From assembly GCF_963583255.1 (NCBI RefSeq), contig NC_084803.1, positions 21,612,428 to 21,676,427 of the forward strand: a stretch of DNA of 64,000 nucleotides, read 5' to 3'. Below, piece after piece: positions 23,788 through 36,487 of this stretch. Under the pieces are notes generated by a model that did not search any database, was not told where the DNA came from, and worked only from the letters and a program-made list of their open reading frames with translations. Positions within the stretch are counted from its first letter, which is position 1; the number at the start of each line of letters is the position of its first letter. The translations under genes and the position numbers were made by a program. The DNA comes from Pyrus communis (taxonomy: Eukaryota > Streptophyta > Magnoliopsida > Rosales > Rosaceae).

Positions 23788-26700
23788 TTACCTTAGCTCA
23801 ACAGTCCAATCCATCTTGTCCTCAGAAAGACCCATCTGTAATCTGGTAAGCACAGAGTAGAGCTTTTCCGATACAACTCCAAAACCATCTCCATAACAAA
23901 CCCTGCACAAGAAAAAGGTCACAATTATGTTTCTTTGAATGTGGTATGGATGATCCCACCTAAACCCAATCTTCTATTTTTATAAGCAGGAGTGCTACTG
24001 AAGACACATTTTACACGGAATCTACTTTTAGCCAGAGTTTAATTTAAGGGGCAATTTTCCACTTATAAGAGGATGACATAATCAAAGATTACGTTAATTT
24101 CTTCACCCACAAACAAGAAAAGGCCAAAGAAGAAATCTCCGCTTCCCATTTTGAGGAAACATTTCAAAATGTTAACACTTTTTTACCGTTTTGTTGATGG
24201 ACAAAGAAAAACTTGCTTTGCAGGCCAACAAAGAAAATGAAAAAAATTGTTTTCTTTCTCTGAAACTTTTGCTAGACAAACAAAACTTACCTTTTTCCAA
24301 GATACGTTATGCTGCCAACAGGTGATACAACCACAGCTGTTCCGGTACAAAAGACTTCATCAGCATCAAGTAAATCCTCCACCGCCACTTGGCGCTCCTC
24401 AACCTGCACATTACAAGATGAATTCAGTAATGAAGTTATTGAATAAAACATCAAGCTATTATTTTAGCTCCATAACTAGTAGTGTATGCCTTGCACTATC
24501 TAAACACCAAAAATAAAAGGTCAATAACAAATGAACACCAAGAAATGTCTTCCCCATCCCCAACTCTCTGATCATATATTACTATCATACCGATTGATAA
24601 GTACCATATACGTACCTGCAATCCTTCACTACGAGCAACATCAATTATACTCTTTCGAGTAATGCCAGGTAAGATTGTCCCTTTTATTGCAGGAGTAGAG
24701 ATAACATTATCCTAGGAAAACAATAAACATGGACAAATTAGGTGTGACCACCTCAAACGAAAACATAAGACACATATGCTTAATGAAAGTACAAATGACA
24801 AGCAAGATGCAGGGGCCTTTGTTGCAACAAACATTAAGTTCCACAAAAAGAATGTACTTGAATATGGGAGAGCAAACAACAGACCATCTACAAATAAGCA
24901 AAATCATTAATAATCATATTAGACACCGGTTGGCTAATCTTGAAAGCACTAGGCTGTGTTTAAATTCAAGAAATAATGCCGCTGTTCAAGTACCAAGCAA
25001 AATTACACTAGAACTTGTCCCAGAACCTAAAGGGGGTAAAAAAATTCTTCTTTGATTATGAGACACAGCAATGATGCAATGCTACAGCATCCATTGTAAT
25101 GGTAATGGTATTGAGGAAAGGTTGCAATTCTATAAGTCGATTTCAGTGCTTAAGGTTATCAGACATGCCAAGTGATACAGATATTTGGTACGGTTCTTAA
25201 AAGAAAAAGTTCTGGCTTGGATACTGCCATACTGCTGCATTTGTACTAGTGGTGGCATGAGGATCCAGATTGCAGCAAGTGCAGGTGGATGGTTTTATTC
25301 AGCATGCCATTTTGTGAACTCACAAACACAATGAAAACATAGCACATAAGAGTAAGGAAAATCTAGGCAGCCAATAATCAATAGTAACATATTGTGCAAA
25401 TAATAATAACAAATAAAATAAGACGTGCACCCACTAAATTCCAGTCACATTACCTTCACAACAAAAATATTGCACGAGGAAACCTCCTCTAGATATCTTT
25501 TGTGAACACAGTCGAGGTATAAAACATCTGAATAGCCTTTTGCTTTTGCGGCAGACTGTGCCTTCAAAACCTAAAGATAAACGATTTAACATTAGAAGTT
25601 TAACAGGTCAGCAGCTACACACTATAGTTTTAACTTTTAAGTTTAACAAAGTAAAATGATAAACATTTAGAAGCACTAAACCCCAGGAAAATGGTTGGAA
25701 TGACTCTTTATTCAGTCATTTGACTTAATTCACTAAAGAATAAATATTTGATTTTCATTGATGGGCACAGCCGGAGCCTCATATTTAAAGAGAGAATAAA
25801 AGTGTAAGTGATCACTTTGCAATTAACATCTATGAAAGTAAAAGGGTTGTTGCTTTTAGTTCTTGACGCACTAAAGAAGAACCATATGCACAGGGAAACA
25901 TTAGGTCACAGTTTTATAACCTCACACCAAGAAAAGCCAGACCATAGTTGTAGAAGCAGACAACTAATAATTTGCAAAGATGAATTTGGCCAAGATTCAG
26001 GTAATTAAGAACTAAAGAATAAGAGAAGCACTAGCTTACAGCGGCATAATTCCCTATAGTCTTGACCCCTCCAGTACCACCGGGAGTTGCACGATGCAAT
26101 TCATGTTCGACAATCAAATTTATTGGTGCAACGCCTTCCTGCCACCAGATATATAGATATATAAGACACTGAATATTTGTAGGTAGAAATGCAACAAAAC
26201 TAGCAAAGAATTAGAGGACAAAAAGATTACAAAAGGGTAAAACCACATAAAAACAACTACCATTAACATTAAAAAAATGGAATAAGACAAGAACGTTGAA
26301 GCTAAAAGTAATGAGAAAAAACCGCATACCCAATGAAAATAGCAAGAAGTGTTGTCCTATAATTAATTGAATCATACATTCAAGCACCAAACACTACGAT
26401 AAAAACTTAATATGTAAATTGCAGTATTCACGACCATGACTCACTAAAAAGATTTCAAAACGCTCGTACCAATCATGACTACATCATATTGTACAATCAA
26501 TCAGCAACATTGAATTTGCTTTAAATTCAAATAAATCGTTAGTTAGCAAATTACACAAGACTGCATTAAGTGTGAAAATAGAATGCCAATATTAAACTTG
26601 GTATAACAAAATCAATTAGAATAAAATTCCTGAAAACCAAGGGCAGTGACATGGCATTTTCCACCTTGTAGCAATATGCAAGTACAACAACAAACCTTAA

Positions 26701-28858
26701 AATAGTTTCCAACGGGTGAAACATAAATAAGAAATGTGTACTCAGGAGCAGGTGCAAGACCAAGAACAGCACCACTTCCCATTAGCAATGGCCTGATATA
26801 TAGGGAACCTTTGCCTGGAGGGGGAACCTGAAACGAGAGATTGACAACTCATGAACAACATTACATATACTAACATTCAAAATGAAAATTTCTTACCACA
26901 GGAGTGCTTATATTACCCAACGTTTATTTGCTAAAACAGTAGCCTTTACAGCTTCGACAAACTGTTCGACGGTTGGTGATGGCATACACATCCGCTCTGC
27001 ACCCAACCTCATCCGCAATGCATTTTCCTCGGGACGAAACAAGAGTATTGTACCATCTTCTTTCCTGTAGGCTTTCAAACCTTCAAAAAGTCCCTAAAGA
27101 GATAAACAAAAGAAAGATTAAAGTGAGATTAGTCAATATTCAAGAAGTCCGACTAAATTATTTCCCCAACTTTTCTTTCAGTTTAACTGCATTCCTCAAG
27201 TTTCTGGGATCACCACCTATTTGAGGTGGGTGTGCCCTCAACATGAGGTGATAACGAATCTCATCCCCTTGACTTATCCTCCATATATGAAACCAATCAC
27301 TTTAATGCCCTGCTTAGCTACAAGACTGCGCTACAAGGCTCAGCATGTTCATGGTAATACCTTAAGATTTAAACCTGATACCTCAAGATTCAGACTCCTA
27401 TATATCTCAAACTCCAAAATAATTAAGAGAACATCTAAACTGGTGCAGAATATGATACTTGTTCAAAGTTTGCTGTATAGCAAACAAGCTATATTTAATT
27501 CATTTTAATAGCTCATCCAACTCTATATGCAAAGCGTCAAAAATAAAAATTAAAACAGGAAACAGCACACCATATGGCGCAGTTCAAACAGTGAAAACAC
27601 TAAAAATGTGCATATTTAGGGCTTAGGTGTAAGGGTATAACTCTCGAACTTTGGGCTAACATCCAAATAAGAGAGTGAAACCCTAAAACATAAATCCTAC
27701 ATGGAATTTCTACAGCCTAGGGTTATAAACCCTGTCATAAACGAATAAAACTACATGAGGAAACGCTGGATCGCCACGCCAGTACACGATTAAACAGAGA
27801 ATGTATACATAATCATATACGCTCCAAATCAGAAAAAAAAAAAAAAAAAAAAGAAAAGAAACAAAAAAACAAAAACAAAAAACAAACAGTGTTTAGACAT
27901 CGCACACAGATCTCATGCAATAGTAGGCACATCAATGGACTATTATAAACTCCGATACCCCCATTGAAGTTTTGCACCCATAATTTACTATGAAAGTAAG
28001 AATCCAAAAGTACAAAACTTTATATTGAATAAAAATAGCATTAGGGTGCAAAGTTTGAAGTATTTAACCTGCCCATAATTCAACACTCCAGCTGAGGGGC
28101 TCAATTCGATGTTCCCAAAACGCTGTAATTCACCTTTGGAAAAGCTTCCGCCTTGAGCACATTTCATAACGTACATGTAGTCGGTAGGAAGAAACGCAAA
28201 GCCGAGGTTGTCCCATTCTATGCCAGCTAATTCGCTTGTTTCACTGCTGAGCCCAACAATAACATGTAAACATAGCAAATCTAATCACATAAACCCGAAA
28301 AACGAATTAAACAACGAAATCAAAACTAAGTAAAACAGAACACATTAACCAAATCAAAACTACGTAAAAGGATCAAATCAAATCTAAAAGCAGGGATTAA
28401 CTAATGTAAAGTTTGATACAACAACATAATCAAAGCAAACAACGAGTTAAAAATCAATCAAATTCACCATTTTCACAACGATATCAAAATTTAAAAGAAA
28501 CCCAAATGGAAATGAAGAGGATTTACACGAATGTATCGGACAATGTGGCATATGGGCGAATGGGAGAGGAGGCGGCGGAAGCTCCATGAGAAGTCAAAGG
28601 AAGCTGCTTCTGGAGCTGCAAAACAAACAGTGAGCAAAACCCAATTTGAAAACGAAATCAAAATTAAAATAAAAACAATATGTATGTATATATATTTGAG
28701 ATTAAAAAGTGGAGGATGAAGGAGGGTACCTTGAGGGAGAGAGGACAGGAATGGGAGGTGAAGGAGAAGGGGCGGATGGGAAGAGAGGAAGAAGGATTGC
28801 GGGAGGGGCAAAGAAGGTAATTTAGCTGAAGACCTCCAAGGACGGCGCTGCTCTCCAT
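23788..28858 (-). CDS. BCAT: Branched-chain amino acid aminotransferase, plastid type (BCAT3-like)
   Basis: PLP-dependent fold-type IV transaminase that interconverts Val, Leu and Ile with their 2-oxo acids, using 2-oxoglutarate/glutamate. Ten exons: 28858-28730, 28615-28527, 28246-28069, 27093-26917, 26827-26696, 26138-26040, 25570-25454, 24711-24616, 24403-24291, 23902-23788; 414 aa. The Ser/Leu-rich N terminus ([20 protein letters not shown]...) looks like a plastid transit peptide. The catalytic body begins at [20 protein letters not shown]. Other landmarks are [42 protein letters not shown], the PLP lysine in [11 protein letters not shown] (about Lys261) and [11 protein letters not shown], then [16 protein letters not shown] near the C terminus. 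Length and exon layout fit plant BCATs. The N terminus most resembles Arabidopsis BCAT3, which works in Leu/Ile/Val synthesis and in glucosinolate formation in Brassicales. Targeting is inferred. Confidence 0.95.
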
Positions 28859-28985
28859 CTCTCTCTCTCTCAACCACTAAAGCTCTCTCTCTCTCCTTCT
28901 CTCTCTCTCTGAACAAACACTAGAACCCTCGCTCTCTCTCTTCCTTTTCTCACTCTATCTCTCTCCTCCGTCTCCGTCTATTTGA

Positions 28986-28998
28986 AAATATAATATAC
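28986..28998 (-). promoter_or_regulatory. Likely TATA region of the BCAT gene
   Basis: TATATTATATT on the minus strand, about 130 bp upstream of the start codon. The intervening 5' UTR is GA-rich on the coding strand. Confidence 0.45.
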
Positions 28999-28999
28999 T

Positions 29000-29735
29000 A
29001 GAGAGAGAGCGGAAGCTGAATCACAGTGTGAGGGTTTTCCTCAACAGAAAACTTGATATAAATCTAATTTCGTGAGTCAGCGATTATTAGGTATAGTCCA
29101 ATAATTTGATTATTAATTGGTTTAAAATTTCTATTAAAAATTCATAAACTATTATAAACTTATTTATAAAATTTTATCTATCCTTAATATTTTTCGGATG
29201 AAAATTTTATCTCTTATAAGTGTTATTTCTCATTGCTTTGCATTTTCTTTGAGAGAGAGGGATGCTTGGGGGTGGCGAGGAAAATCAACTTGAGGTGGAC
29301 ATTGGGGTTGGAGCTGATGCCCATGAAAAATAAATTTGAAGAAATGGGTGGAGAGCAGAGAGAGGTGTCGACCGCTTTATGTTTTCCTTAAAAGTAATAG
29401 GTAAAATTCTTTTTTTATGAGTTTTTTTACTCTTAAATATATAAAATAAAACAATAAGAATGAAAGTTCTTTTAAAATAAAAATATTGGAATAATTAAAA
29501 TTCTAAAAAAAGGTTTTAATGTACATTGTAGTATTTTTAATATTGGTAGAAAAGTGTGTTTGATTTTTTTTTTATATTAATTAGTAAATAAAATTGTTAA
29601 TTTAGGGCGAGTATTTTAGTAAGCATATTAGTTTCAGTTCTCATTCAAGTAGATTAGTAGAAACTTATATGAAATTAATTACGATTCATTCTCCGAATCT
29701 AAAACACTTTGGCAAACAACTTTAATAGGAAAACA
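29000..29735. other. Upstream flank of BCAT; no gene seen
   Basis: AT-rich promoter-side sequence without recognised features. Confidence 0.35.
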
Positions 29736-29740
29736 ATTCT

Positions 29741-30181
29741 TGACACACCCCGATCGAGATCATGGCATGCTGGGCGTCACGTGGAAGTGACGTAACAAGC
29801 ATGCCCTGATCTCGATCGGGGTGTGTCAGTTTGGTATCAGAGCCTAACCCTGGCCGTGGTGTGCCGACGAGGACATCGGGCCCCTAAGGGGGGTGGATTG
29901 TGACATCCCACATCGCCTAGGGGAGTGATCCTTATATGTATATTCTCATCCTACCAAGCACGAGGCCTTTTGGGAGCTCACTGGCTTCGGGTTCCGTAGG
30001 AACTCCGAAGTTAAGCGAGAAGGGGGCTAGAGCATTCCCATGATGGGTGACCCACTGGGAAGTTGCTCGTGAGTTCCCAAAAACAAAACCGTGAGGGAAT
30101 GGTAAGCCCAAAGCGGACAATATCGTGCTACGGTGGTGGAGCAGGCCCAGGAAGTGATCCACCCTGGCCCGGGATGTGACA
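29741..30181 (+). mobile_element. Chimeric TRIM: palindromic 88-bp left arm, Cassandra interior and right LTR
   Basis: Perfect ATTCT duplications (29736-29740, 30182-30186) bracket the whole unit. The right LTR (29899-30181, 283 bp) is Cassandra-type with a 5S-like module at about 29995-30072. The 70-bp interior starts GTTTGGTATCAGAGCC (primer site) and ends in a polypurine tract. The left end is not a Cassandra LTR: 29741-29828 is an 88-bp inverted repeat whose outer 22 bp (TGACACACCCCGATCGAGAT...) are perfectly complementary between the two arms. The first ~45 bp resemble the 55-bp insertion at 6297-6351. The single pair of target duplications implies that the chimera integrated as one unit. 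Confidence 0.85.
29995..30072 (+). promoter_or_regulatory. 5S rRNA-like Pol III control region in the TRIM LTR
   Basis: AACTCCGAAGTTAAGCGAGA (box A part) at 30001 and GATGGGTGACCCACTGGGAA (box C part) at 30042 match plant 5S rRNA closely. Confidence 0.75.
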
Positions 30182-30186
30182 ATTCT

Positions 30187-30581
30187 GACTCATTCGAATT
30201 ACAACTCATCATCAATTCAATTCAATTCATTTCATTCTAATTATGTATTAGTAAACTAGTCATAATATAAATAATCAAAATAAGCTGATAAATTGCTCCA
30301 CCAACTCATACTCATGATTCAGTCACTTGCACTATGATTTAGCAAAAATTTTCACCACTTGTAAGTAAAACGTTATAAGTTCGTTTCAAATCAATATAAA
30401 TGGCTCTTCGACCAAACCAATCATTATAAATAGTTATTATACAAATTAGCTTAAATCCTCAAGAATGACTTTACATCTTTCTCCCTCTCTCTTTCTCTCA
30501 TCACACGAGTAAACTAAACTAGATAACTATGACTTTAGTCCTAAATTCTAAAAATAGTAAGAGCCAAAATCTAAGGAACCC
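30187..30581. other. Intergenic, no gene seen
   Basis: AT-rich sequence with a loose attcaattc repeat near 30210. Confidence 0.35.
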
Positions 30582-31151
30582 TAAGACCATCTCCAACCCT
30601 TGGGTTAAAAGCCAAATTTTTTAGCCCAGAAACAGTTTTTTTTTTCCAACCCTTCTGGTCTAAAATTTTAGCCTAGGATTATTAAAAAATGAATTTAGGC
30701 TAATTTTTTTTCTTAAATTTACTTTTTTTTTAAAAAAAAAAATTATGTAGACTATCGTAAATTAATTTTATGAACATTTTAATCTAATAATATTTAAATT
30801 CTGATACATATTGAAAAATCACTAAATCAATATATGAAACTCATGAAACACTATGGAAGAATATGAAAATCATGATAGAGATATATAAACACAAAATACA
30901 TAAAATACTCAAGACACACAGAACATATGTGAAACACAGGATACACACAAAACACATACAAAATACATACAAAACACATGAAACGCATGAAACATAAACC
31001 TACACACATGAAACTGAAACCTTCAATCATCCTCTATATAAACACAGGTTGAATATCAGCTGATCACACAATCTTTCAACCTTCAATCATCCTCTACATT
31101 CACCAATCTTTCAACTTTCAAAGTGTTATTTTTTCCTAAAAATCCTCAATA

Positions 31152-32476
31152 TCTCATCAATGGGTGATAGAACAAGGTGTAGTAGTGCAATGCAGATGAC
31201 ATAATACCAAGCAAGCCTTGACATGGAGGATGCAGAAATGATCAACGCAGAAGCTAAACTTGCAAACTCGTTTATGCAATATGAGCACCATGCCGAATCT
31301 AACTATTGTGGTTCTATCACGGGGCGTTCATTTGTGCAGCATGATAGAGAAGAGTGTCTTGACCGAATGATGAAAGATTATTTCATCAAGCATCCAAGAT
31401 TTCCTGCTCATGATTTTCGAATGCGGTTTCGGATTAGAATAGAGTTTTTTTGATCATGACCATTACTTTGCAAGGAAGATAGATGTTGTAGGCCGAAAAA
31501 GTCTATCACCTCATCAGAAGCTCACATCTTCTTTTCGGATGCTAGCTAATGGGTGCTCTACAAACTCAACTGACGAGTATTGCTGATTTGCAAAGACTAC
31601 TGCTATTGAGAACCTGAAGCGCTTATGTAAGGCAATTGAAGCCATATACCTTCGCAAGCCAAATCGTGAAGACTTGAAGAGGCTTCTATGCAAGGCAAAC
31701 AAAAGAGGCTTCCCTGGCAAGATAGGAAGTCTCAATTGTATGCATTGAAGTGGAAGAATTGTCTTACTACTTGGGCTAGCCAATTCAAGGGCCGTCATAA
31801 CATGCCAATCATCGTGCTCAAGGCTGTGGCGTTTTAGGACACTTAGATTTTGCATGCATTTTTCGGCTCTCCTGGACCAAACAACGATATTAACGTTCTT
31901 TCGTCTGCTTCTCTGTTCGATGATGTTGTCAATGGATGGGCAGCAGAATTTTGGTACAAGATAAATGGTAATAAGTATGAGCTAGTTTACTACCTAACTG
32001 ATAGTATTTATCCTAGTTGGTCTTCCTTTGTCAAAAGTTTTTCTCATCTCAATAATGCAAAGAAGAAATTATTTTCGCAGAGGCAAAAGTCTTATAGGAA
32101 GAATGTGGAGAGAGCGTTCGGGATCCTACAAGCTTGATGGGCCATTGTTAGAGGGCATGCACGACTTTGGCATACCGAATACTTCCATTCAATCATGATG
32201 ACGTGCATAATTTTGCACAACATGATTGTGGAAAATGAGTACATCGAAATTGAAGAAGATTCAGATGTGGATGTGGATGATGACCAACCAACACATGTAA
32301 GAGCTATGGCAAGAGATGTTGAATATCTCGCTGCAACCACATATGAGACCCGACATGATAGGGTCACATTGAGTGAGTCTATGAGACATTTAAATAGAAA
32401 TCAAGCTCCTCAAGGTCATGACACACTCCGCAAGGATTTGGTTGAGCATGTATGGTGCCGAGAAGGTGAACGTTGA
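31152..32476 (+). pseudogene. PIF/Harbinger transposase (HARBI1/ALP1-like), inactivated
   Basis: Frames combine into a DDE nuclease of the Harbinger type. The N-terminal part is EDAEMINAEAKLANSFMQYE (31223-). After stops it continues LKRLCKAIEAIYLRKPNRED (about 31614) and GFPGKIGSLNCMH (about 31713). FGSPGPNNDINVL and the segments around YYLTDSIYPSWSSFVKSF (about 31990-32040) and KNVERAFGILQA follow, then an acidic tail (32195-32476). The usual GSLDCMHW motif reads GSLNCMH, so the first catalytic Asp is lost. Internal stops near 31453, 31746 and 32136 also break it. Confidence 0.8.
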
Positions 32477-32841
32477 TGATGTTGGTATTTTAATGTGTTC
32501 TTGTGTTAAGTTGAAGTGTGCTATGTTGTTATTTTATGTAATAATTTTAAGTGTACTATATTGGTATTTTCTAGTAATAAATTTAAGCGTCTTCTTGTGC
32601 AAAGTCTTTTGTTTAGTACGTTGGATAAATTATTGAATGGAAGTTGAATTACTGAAGGCATCTATTCTACATCAAAGTGTGGAATAATAAGTACAACAAT
32701 TATTGAAGAAATCTAGATTAATAGAAACAATAATTAATAAGCCATAAATTTAATACACATGACAATTAATAAAGTACATAAACTTAATACAAACGACAAT
32801 TAATAAACCACATAAACTTATTACAATCGATAATTCATACA

Positions 32842-33825
32842 CTACATAAACTTGATAATGATATCCACCATCTTGACTTGGTGGTGGACTTGGGATATAG
32901 AGTTGAGATGATTCATCATCTTGAAATATACTCCTGTGGCATACTTTCGCAATATTTCCTTTTGCTTACCACATAAGAACTTCTTCCTCTCAGGAATGTA
33001 CTTGTTGAGGTCCTCCATCATGAAATTAATTTCAAACCTATCTTGCTCCCTATCCCCTTCTTCCTTCATTTGCAAACGCACTCAGGCTGCTTCTTCTTGG
33101 TGAGCGCTATGGGTTTCGCTCAATCTTGCAATTCCGGTAGCAATGTGTCCACTCATCGGATCTTGGGACTTCCCTTTTCTTTTTGCTTCCTTTTGCTTAT
33201 CTCTTCCCAGGGGCCTTGCAAAAGAAGGAGTTGGGGTCATTTCATTGACACCTTCATCGACACCTTCATTGACACCTTCATCTCCAGCATTTGTCGGTGT
33301 GGCTTCACGTTGAAATAATCTTCCCCTTGTTGGTCGGTTCCCCACCTCGGACAATCCTTGAGGACGTCCCAAGCAAGTTGCAACTTAAAAACTTGATTTT
33401 TTGGTGTTACTCTTGTCTTGTAAATTTCCATTGCTTTGTTACCCTATGCAAAAAATACATAAAAAACAATTAGTTGCAAAATAATATTATGTACATAGAC
33501 AAATAAAATATCAACAAAAACACTCACAATTTATGCGGCGCTCCTTCCACTAGCCACGCCAACCATAACTCACTCCAAGCTTCCATTCCATAAAGTACAT
33601 GCTTTGTTGATAGTCTTCCACCGATCGTAAACACCATCACCGTCCTTCCTACCGTCGTTGCAGTTTTCATGAAACTTTTCAATGATTTTATCCCACAAAA
33701 CCTTTTTATTTTGATTTGTGCCAACTGCACCATCTTCGCTAACAAAAACTCATGCTAAGCATAAAGCAACATCTTCTTTACAAGTCCAATTACGACCTCT
33801 AATATGCTCTCTTGGCATGTTGAAC
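32842..33825 (-). pseudogene. MYB/SANT-like second ORF of the PIF/Harbinger element, inactivated
   Basis: On the minus strand from about 33820 it reads MPREHIRGRNWTCKEDVALC, then FVSEDGAVGTNQNKKVLWDK and YDRWKTINKACTLWNG, a MYB/SANT-like trihelix domain common to plant Harbinger ORF2. A second exon (about 33437-33237) has KTRVTPKNQVFKLQLAWDVL, and further frames give a short acidic tandem repeat (GVNEG/GVDEG) and a Lys-rich tail ending near 32842. Stop codons after CLA and SLE and a frameshift show loss of function. In this superfamily ORF2 helps the transposase bind DNA and enter the nucleus. Confidence 0.7.
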
Positions 33826-34390
33826 AATTTGGAAATGGAAAGAAATGGTAGAAAGAAAAATTGGAAGAATTGTAGGAGAAGTTTTAGTTGTGTGGATGTT
33901 TGAACAAATACATAGGTATTTGTAGAGTTTTTGGATGAATTTTGAGTTAAATAATTTTTTTTTTATTATTTTAGCCATTGGATTTAAATTTGGGCCATTA
34001 GATCTTTTTTTTTTACCATTAGATTTGATTATATTCGATCTCAGCCGTTGGATTCAATGTATTTTAAAATTACATTTAAAAGAAAAAAAATTTGAATTTG
34101 GACTGTTGGAATCCAACGGTCCAAAAAGCCCAATCGTCGAATGATAAAACAAGCTGTTGGGCTCATGATGGTGGCCGACAGTGGCCCTAACAGTGGGTCC
34201 CACCCTGTCGGGCGCTGAAGGCCTCGGCCCGCGTGGGGCGACTTGGGGGCGTGATCGGGCTAAGAGTGGGCTCCCTTTGGGCGAGTCCACGCATTTCTAG
34301 GCTATTTCTTGCAGGGTATTTGGCCTTGGTTTGGCATTTGGCTTTTAGTCCAAAAATTTGGCTTGGGTTGGGTTGGATTGAGTTTGGAAG

Positions 34391-35251
34391 GGGATTAAGT
34401 GGAGAAATTTGGCAAATAGGCCGGTTGGGTTTGGTCTAAATTCAATAAGAATAATGGGTAAATGGAAACAGGGGTCCAAAATGGTTGTTGGGCGTTGTAA
34501 ACCATTTTTCATGTTTAATGAAACGTCTATGTTGGTTAACGCCATCTCTAAAGCATAGTTGCCTTGTCAATTTGCGTCCTCTTATCCTTTTCAATCATTC
34601 AATAAAAAACGATCGAAAATTAATAAAGTGTAAAGAACATAAAAATAAGTTTGTGGATAATTCTAGGGCCGTTGCGTCCTTATCCAAACCATGAAAATAA
34701 ACTCCAAAACTAAACCCTAGTCATAAACCAAGTAATTAAATACAGATAATCGGCACAATTAGCTGCTACGATAATTAACTTACTCAACTAAGATTAATTA
34801 ACGCTTGGCAAATCACATACTTAAAATATAGTTGCCCTCTCGAAGTGTAGCAGCAACAACCAGACAAATCCCTTGATCATCAAACAAAATAAGGTCCTAT
34901 ATCTTACAAATGACATGCCACACTAAACTCCACGTTTCCCCTGAAGCACCAACTCCAAAAGGAAAACAAAAGGGAAACGAATATCATACCGGACGAACCA
35001 AACATTCACAAATTGTCCCACTCCAAACTAGATCCAATCAGCAAGAACGACTTCGCATTACTTACAAATTCAAAAAGCGATAACCAGTAGGGGTGGCACG
35101 AAAAGTACGCTGTTTGCATCTATTTCACCATCCAGGAAACAAACTACAGTACACTATCAACAACCAAAGTTCTACCACTACTCTCTTTTTACTATGTAAG
35201 CCTTCTGATTTGTCTCTTCATATCTAAGCTTCTGTACACACTTTTCCAATA
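34391..35251. other. Intergenic, 3' flank of the CRWN4-like gene
   Basis: No gene seen. Part may be the 3' UTR of the gene to the right. Confidence 0.35.
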
Positions 35252-35299
35252 TCATCTCACTCGGACTGCAAATTCTTTTTGGTTATCTTCCTCTTGAAT
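35252..35299 (-). other. Possible 3' exon of the CRWN4-like gene
   Basis: After an AG acceptor the minus strand reads IQEEDNQKEFAVRVR and a TGA stop. It would join a donor at 36432/36431 (CACTGCCAG|GTATT). In the main reading frame the stop at 36488 comes first, so this would be untranslated; in the +2 frame it extends an open, coding-like tail. Confidence 0.35.
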
Positions 35300-36487
35300 C
35301 TGCATATCAACGCATTCATTAGTTTCAAAGCCATAACCGCGAGTAAATAAAGAGTACAGAAGCAGCGGTACAATTTCATAAATAGAAGATGCACGGTATG
35401 CAAAGGTCGCACGGAACTGCACAGTTCCAAAGATTTTTGTCTAAAACTATTTTAGCCAACTCATAAACTATCATGAATTTGACTCCAGTACAACTAGACT
35501 AAATTTTAGAGGGTTGGGAAACCACCATTCAATGCAGGGCATAATATCTCCGCAAATAATGGTATGGAACAAAAATTGCAGCTCTGCTCAGATTCCAATA
35601 GAATTTATAAAATCAAAATTTATAGGAAATAGATTTTCCTTCCGCCATAACAAAAGTGATTAAACATCACAAGCAATAATTGACATCAAGCAAAACAACA
35701 AAATTACCACACTTTAATACAGAGATTTTGTGCCTTAACATAATACGGGTAACCGACAAACTTTATTGGGGAAATGGGGTCTGGAATGACAATCACAGAG
35801 AAATTAAAACTAACTATTCCTTCCAGTAAGATAGTCTTCTGAGAGACATCCGCACACTCCATCAGATCCCATAATTTATGCATACTTTTCACAGCAAATT
35901 TATAGGAACCATTGAAGAATCCAAATATGTCTCAAACAATAATAACCGCATAGAATGAAAAAATGTTATCTGGATATCAAGCAACTCCAAAGCATTACCA
36001 GAACAAAATACCTTTTTATAAACCTAAATCCGGTTTTATATCAATCCTATTCAACAACTGACATCGCCCCACAGCCAACAAAAGCACAAACGATTAATTG
36101 ATATAATCCAAATAAAAAATTATTGATGTTAAACAATCAAAGGCACAACTTCAAAAAATAATAAGAAACACATAATCATGATTTTAGTAGAGGCCTTCAA
36201 GAAAGTTCAAATCAGTGGGGGCAACAAAATCCTGCTTATTGTTAACTTAACTGACACAATCAATTGTCCTTTCTGTTGATGCTAGCAACGTAAACACTTC
36301 AAATTGCAATATATGCAAACATAATTATCACACAAAGCATCCCATGCAAAGACATTATATGATTAAGAAGCAGAATTTAAAGTTTTACATCCGCAAGGAA
36401 AAACATCAGAGCAGGCATAATTAAATAATACCTGGCAGTGATCAACAACTTGTCCAGCATCCCCCAAGTTCAATTCTTGTATCTCTT

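Larger units (their letters stand above)
30585..34390 (+). mobile_element. Decayed PIF/Harbinger element with two divergent-strand ORFs
   Basis: The left end GACCATCTCCAACCC follows TAA (30582-30584), the usual 3-bp target of the superfamily. The right end is eroded: the reverse complement of about 34335-34385 (CAATCCAACCCAACCCAAGC, then CAAATTTTTGG) parallels the left ~45 bp (CCAACCCTTGGGTTAAAAGC, then CAAATTTTTTAG). Inside lie a transposase relic on the plus strand and a MYB/SANT-like accessory ORF relic on the minus strand, the standard two-gene content. The exact right boundary is uncertain. Confidence 0.7.

Noticed and set aside
27836..27852. Poly(A) tract in the BCAT intron as a retroposon tail
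   Set aside because: No SINE or LINE body or target duplication next to it; the tract lies in intron 3.
28491..28916. Minus-strand 141-aa frame across BCAT exon 1 and intron 1
   Set aside because: It runs through the intron in the wrong frame; the spliced frame from the ATG at 28858 gives the transit peptide and joins to the enzyme body.
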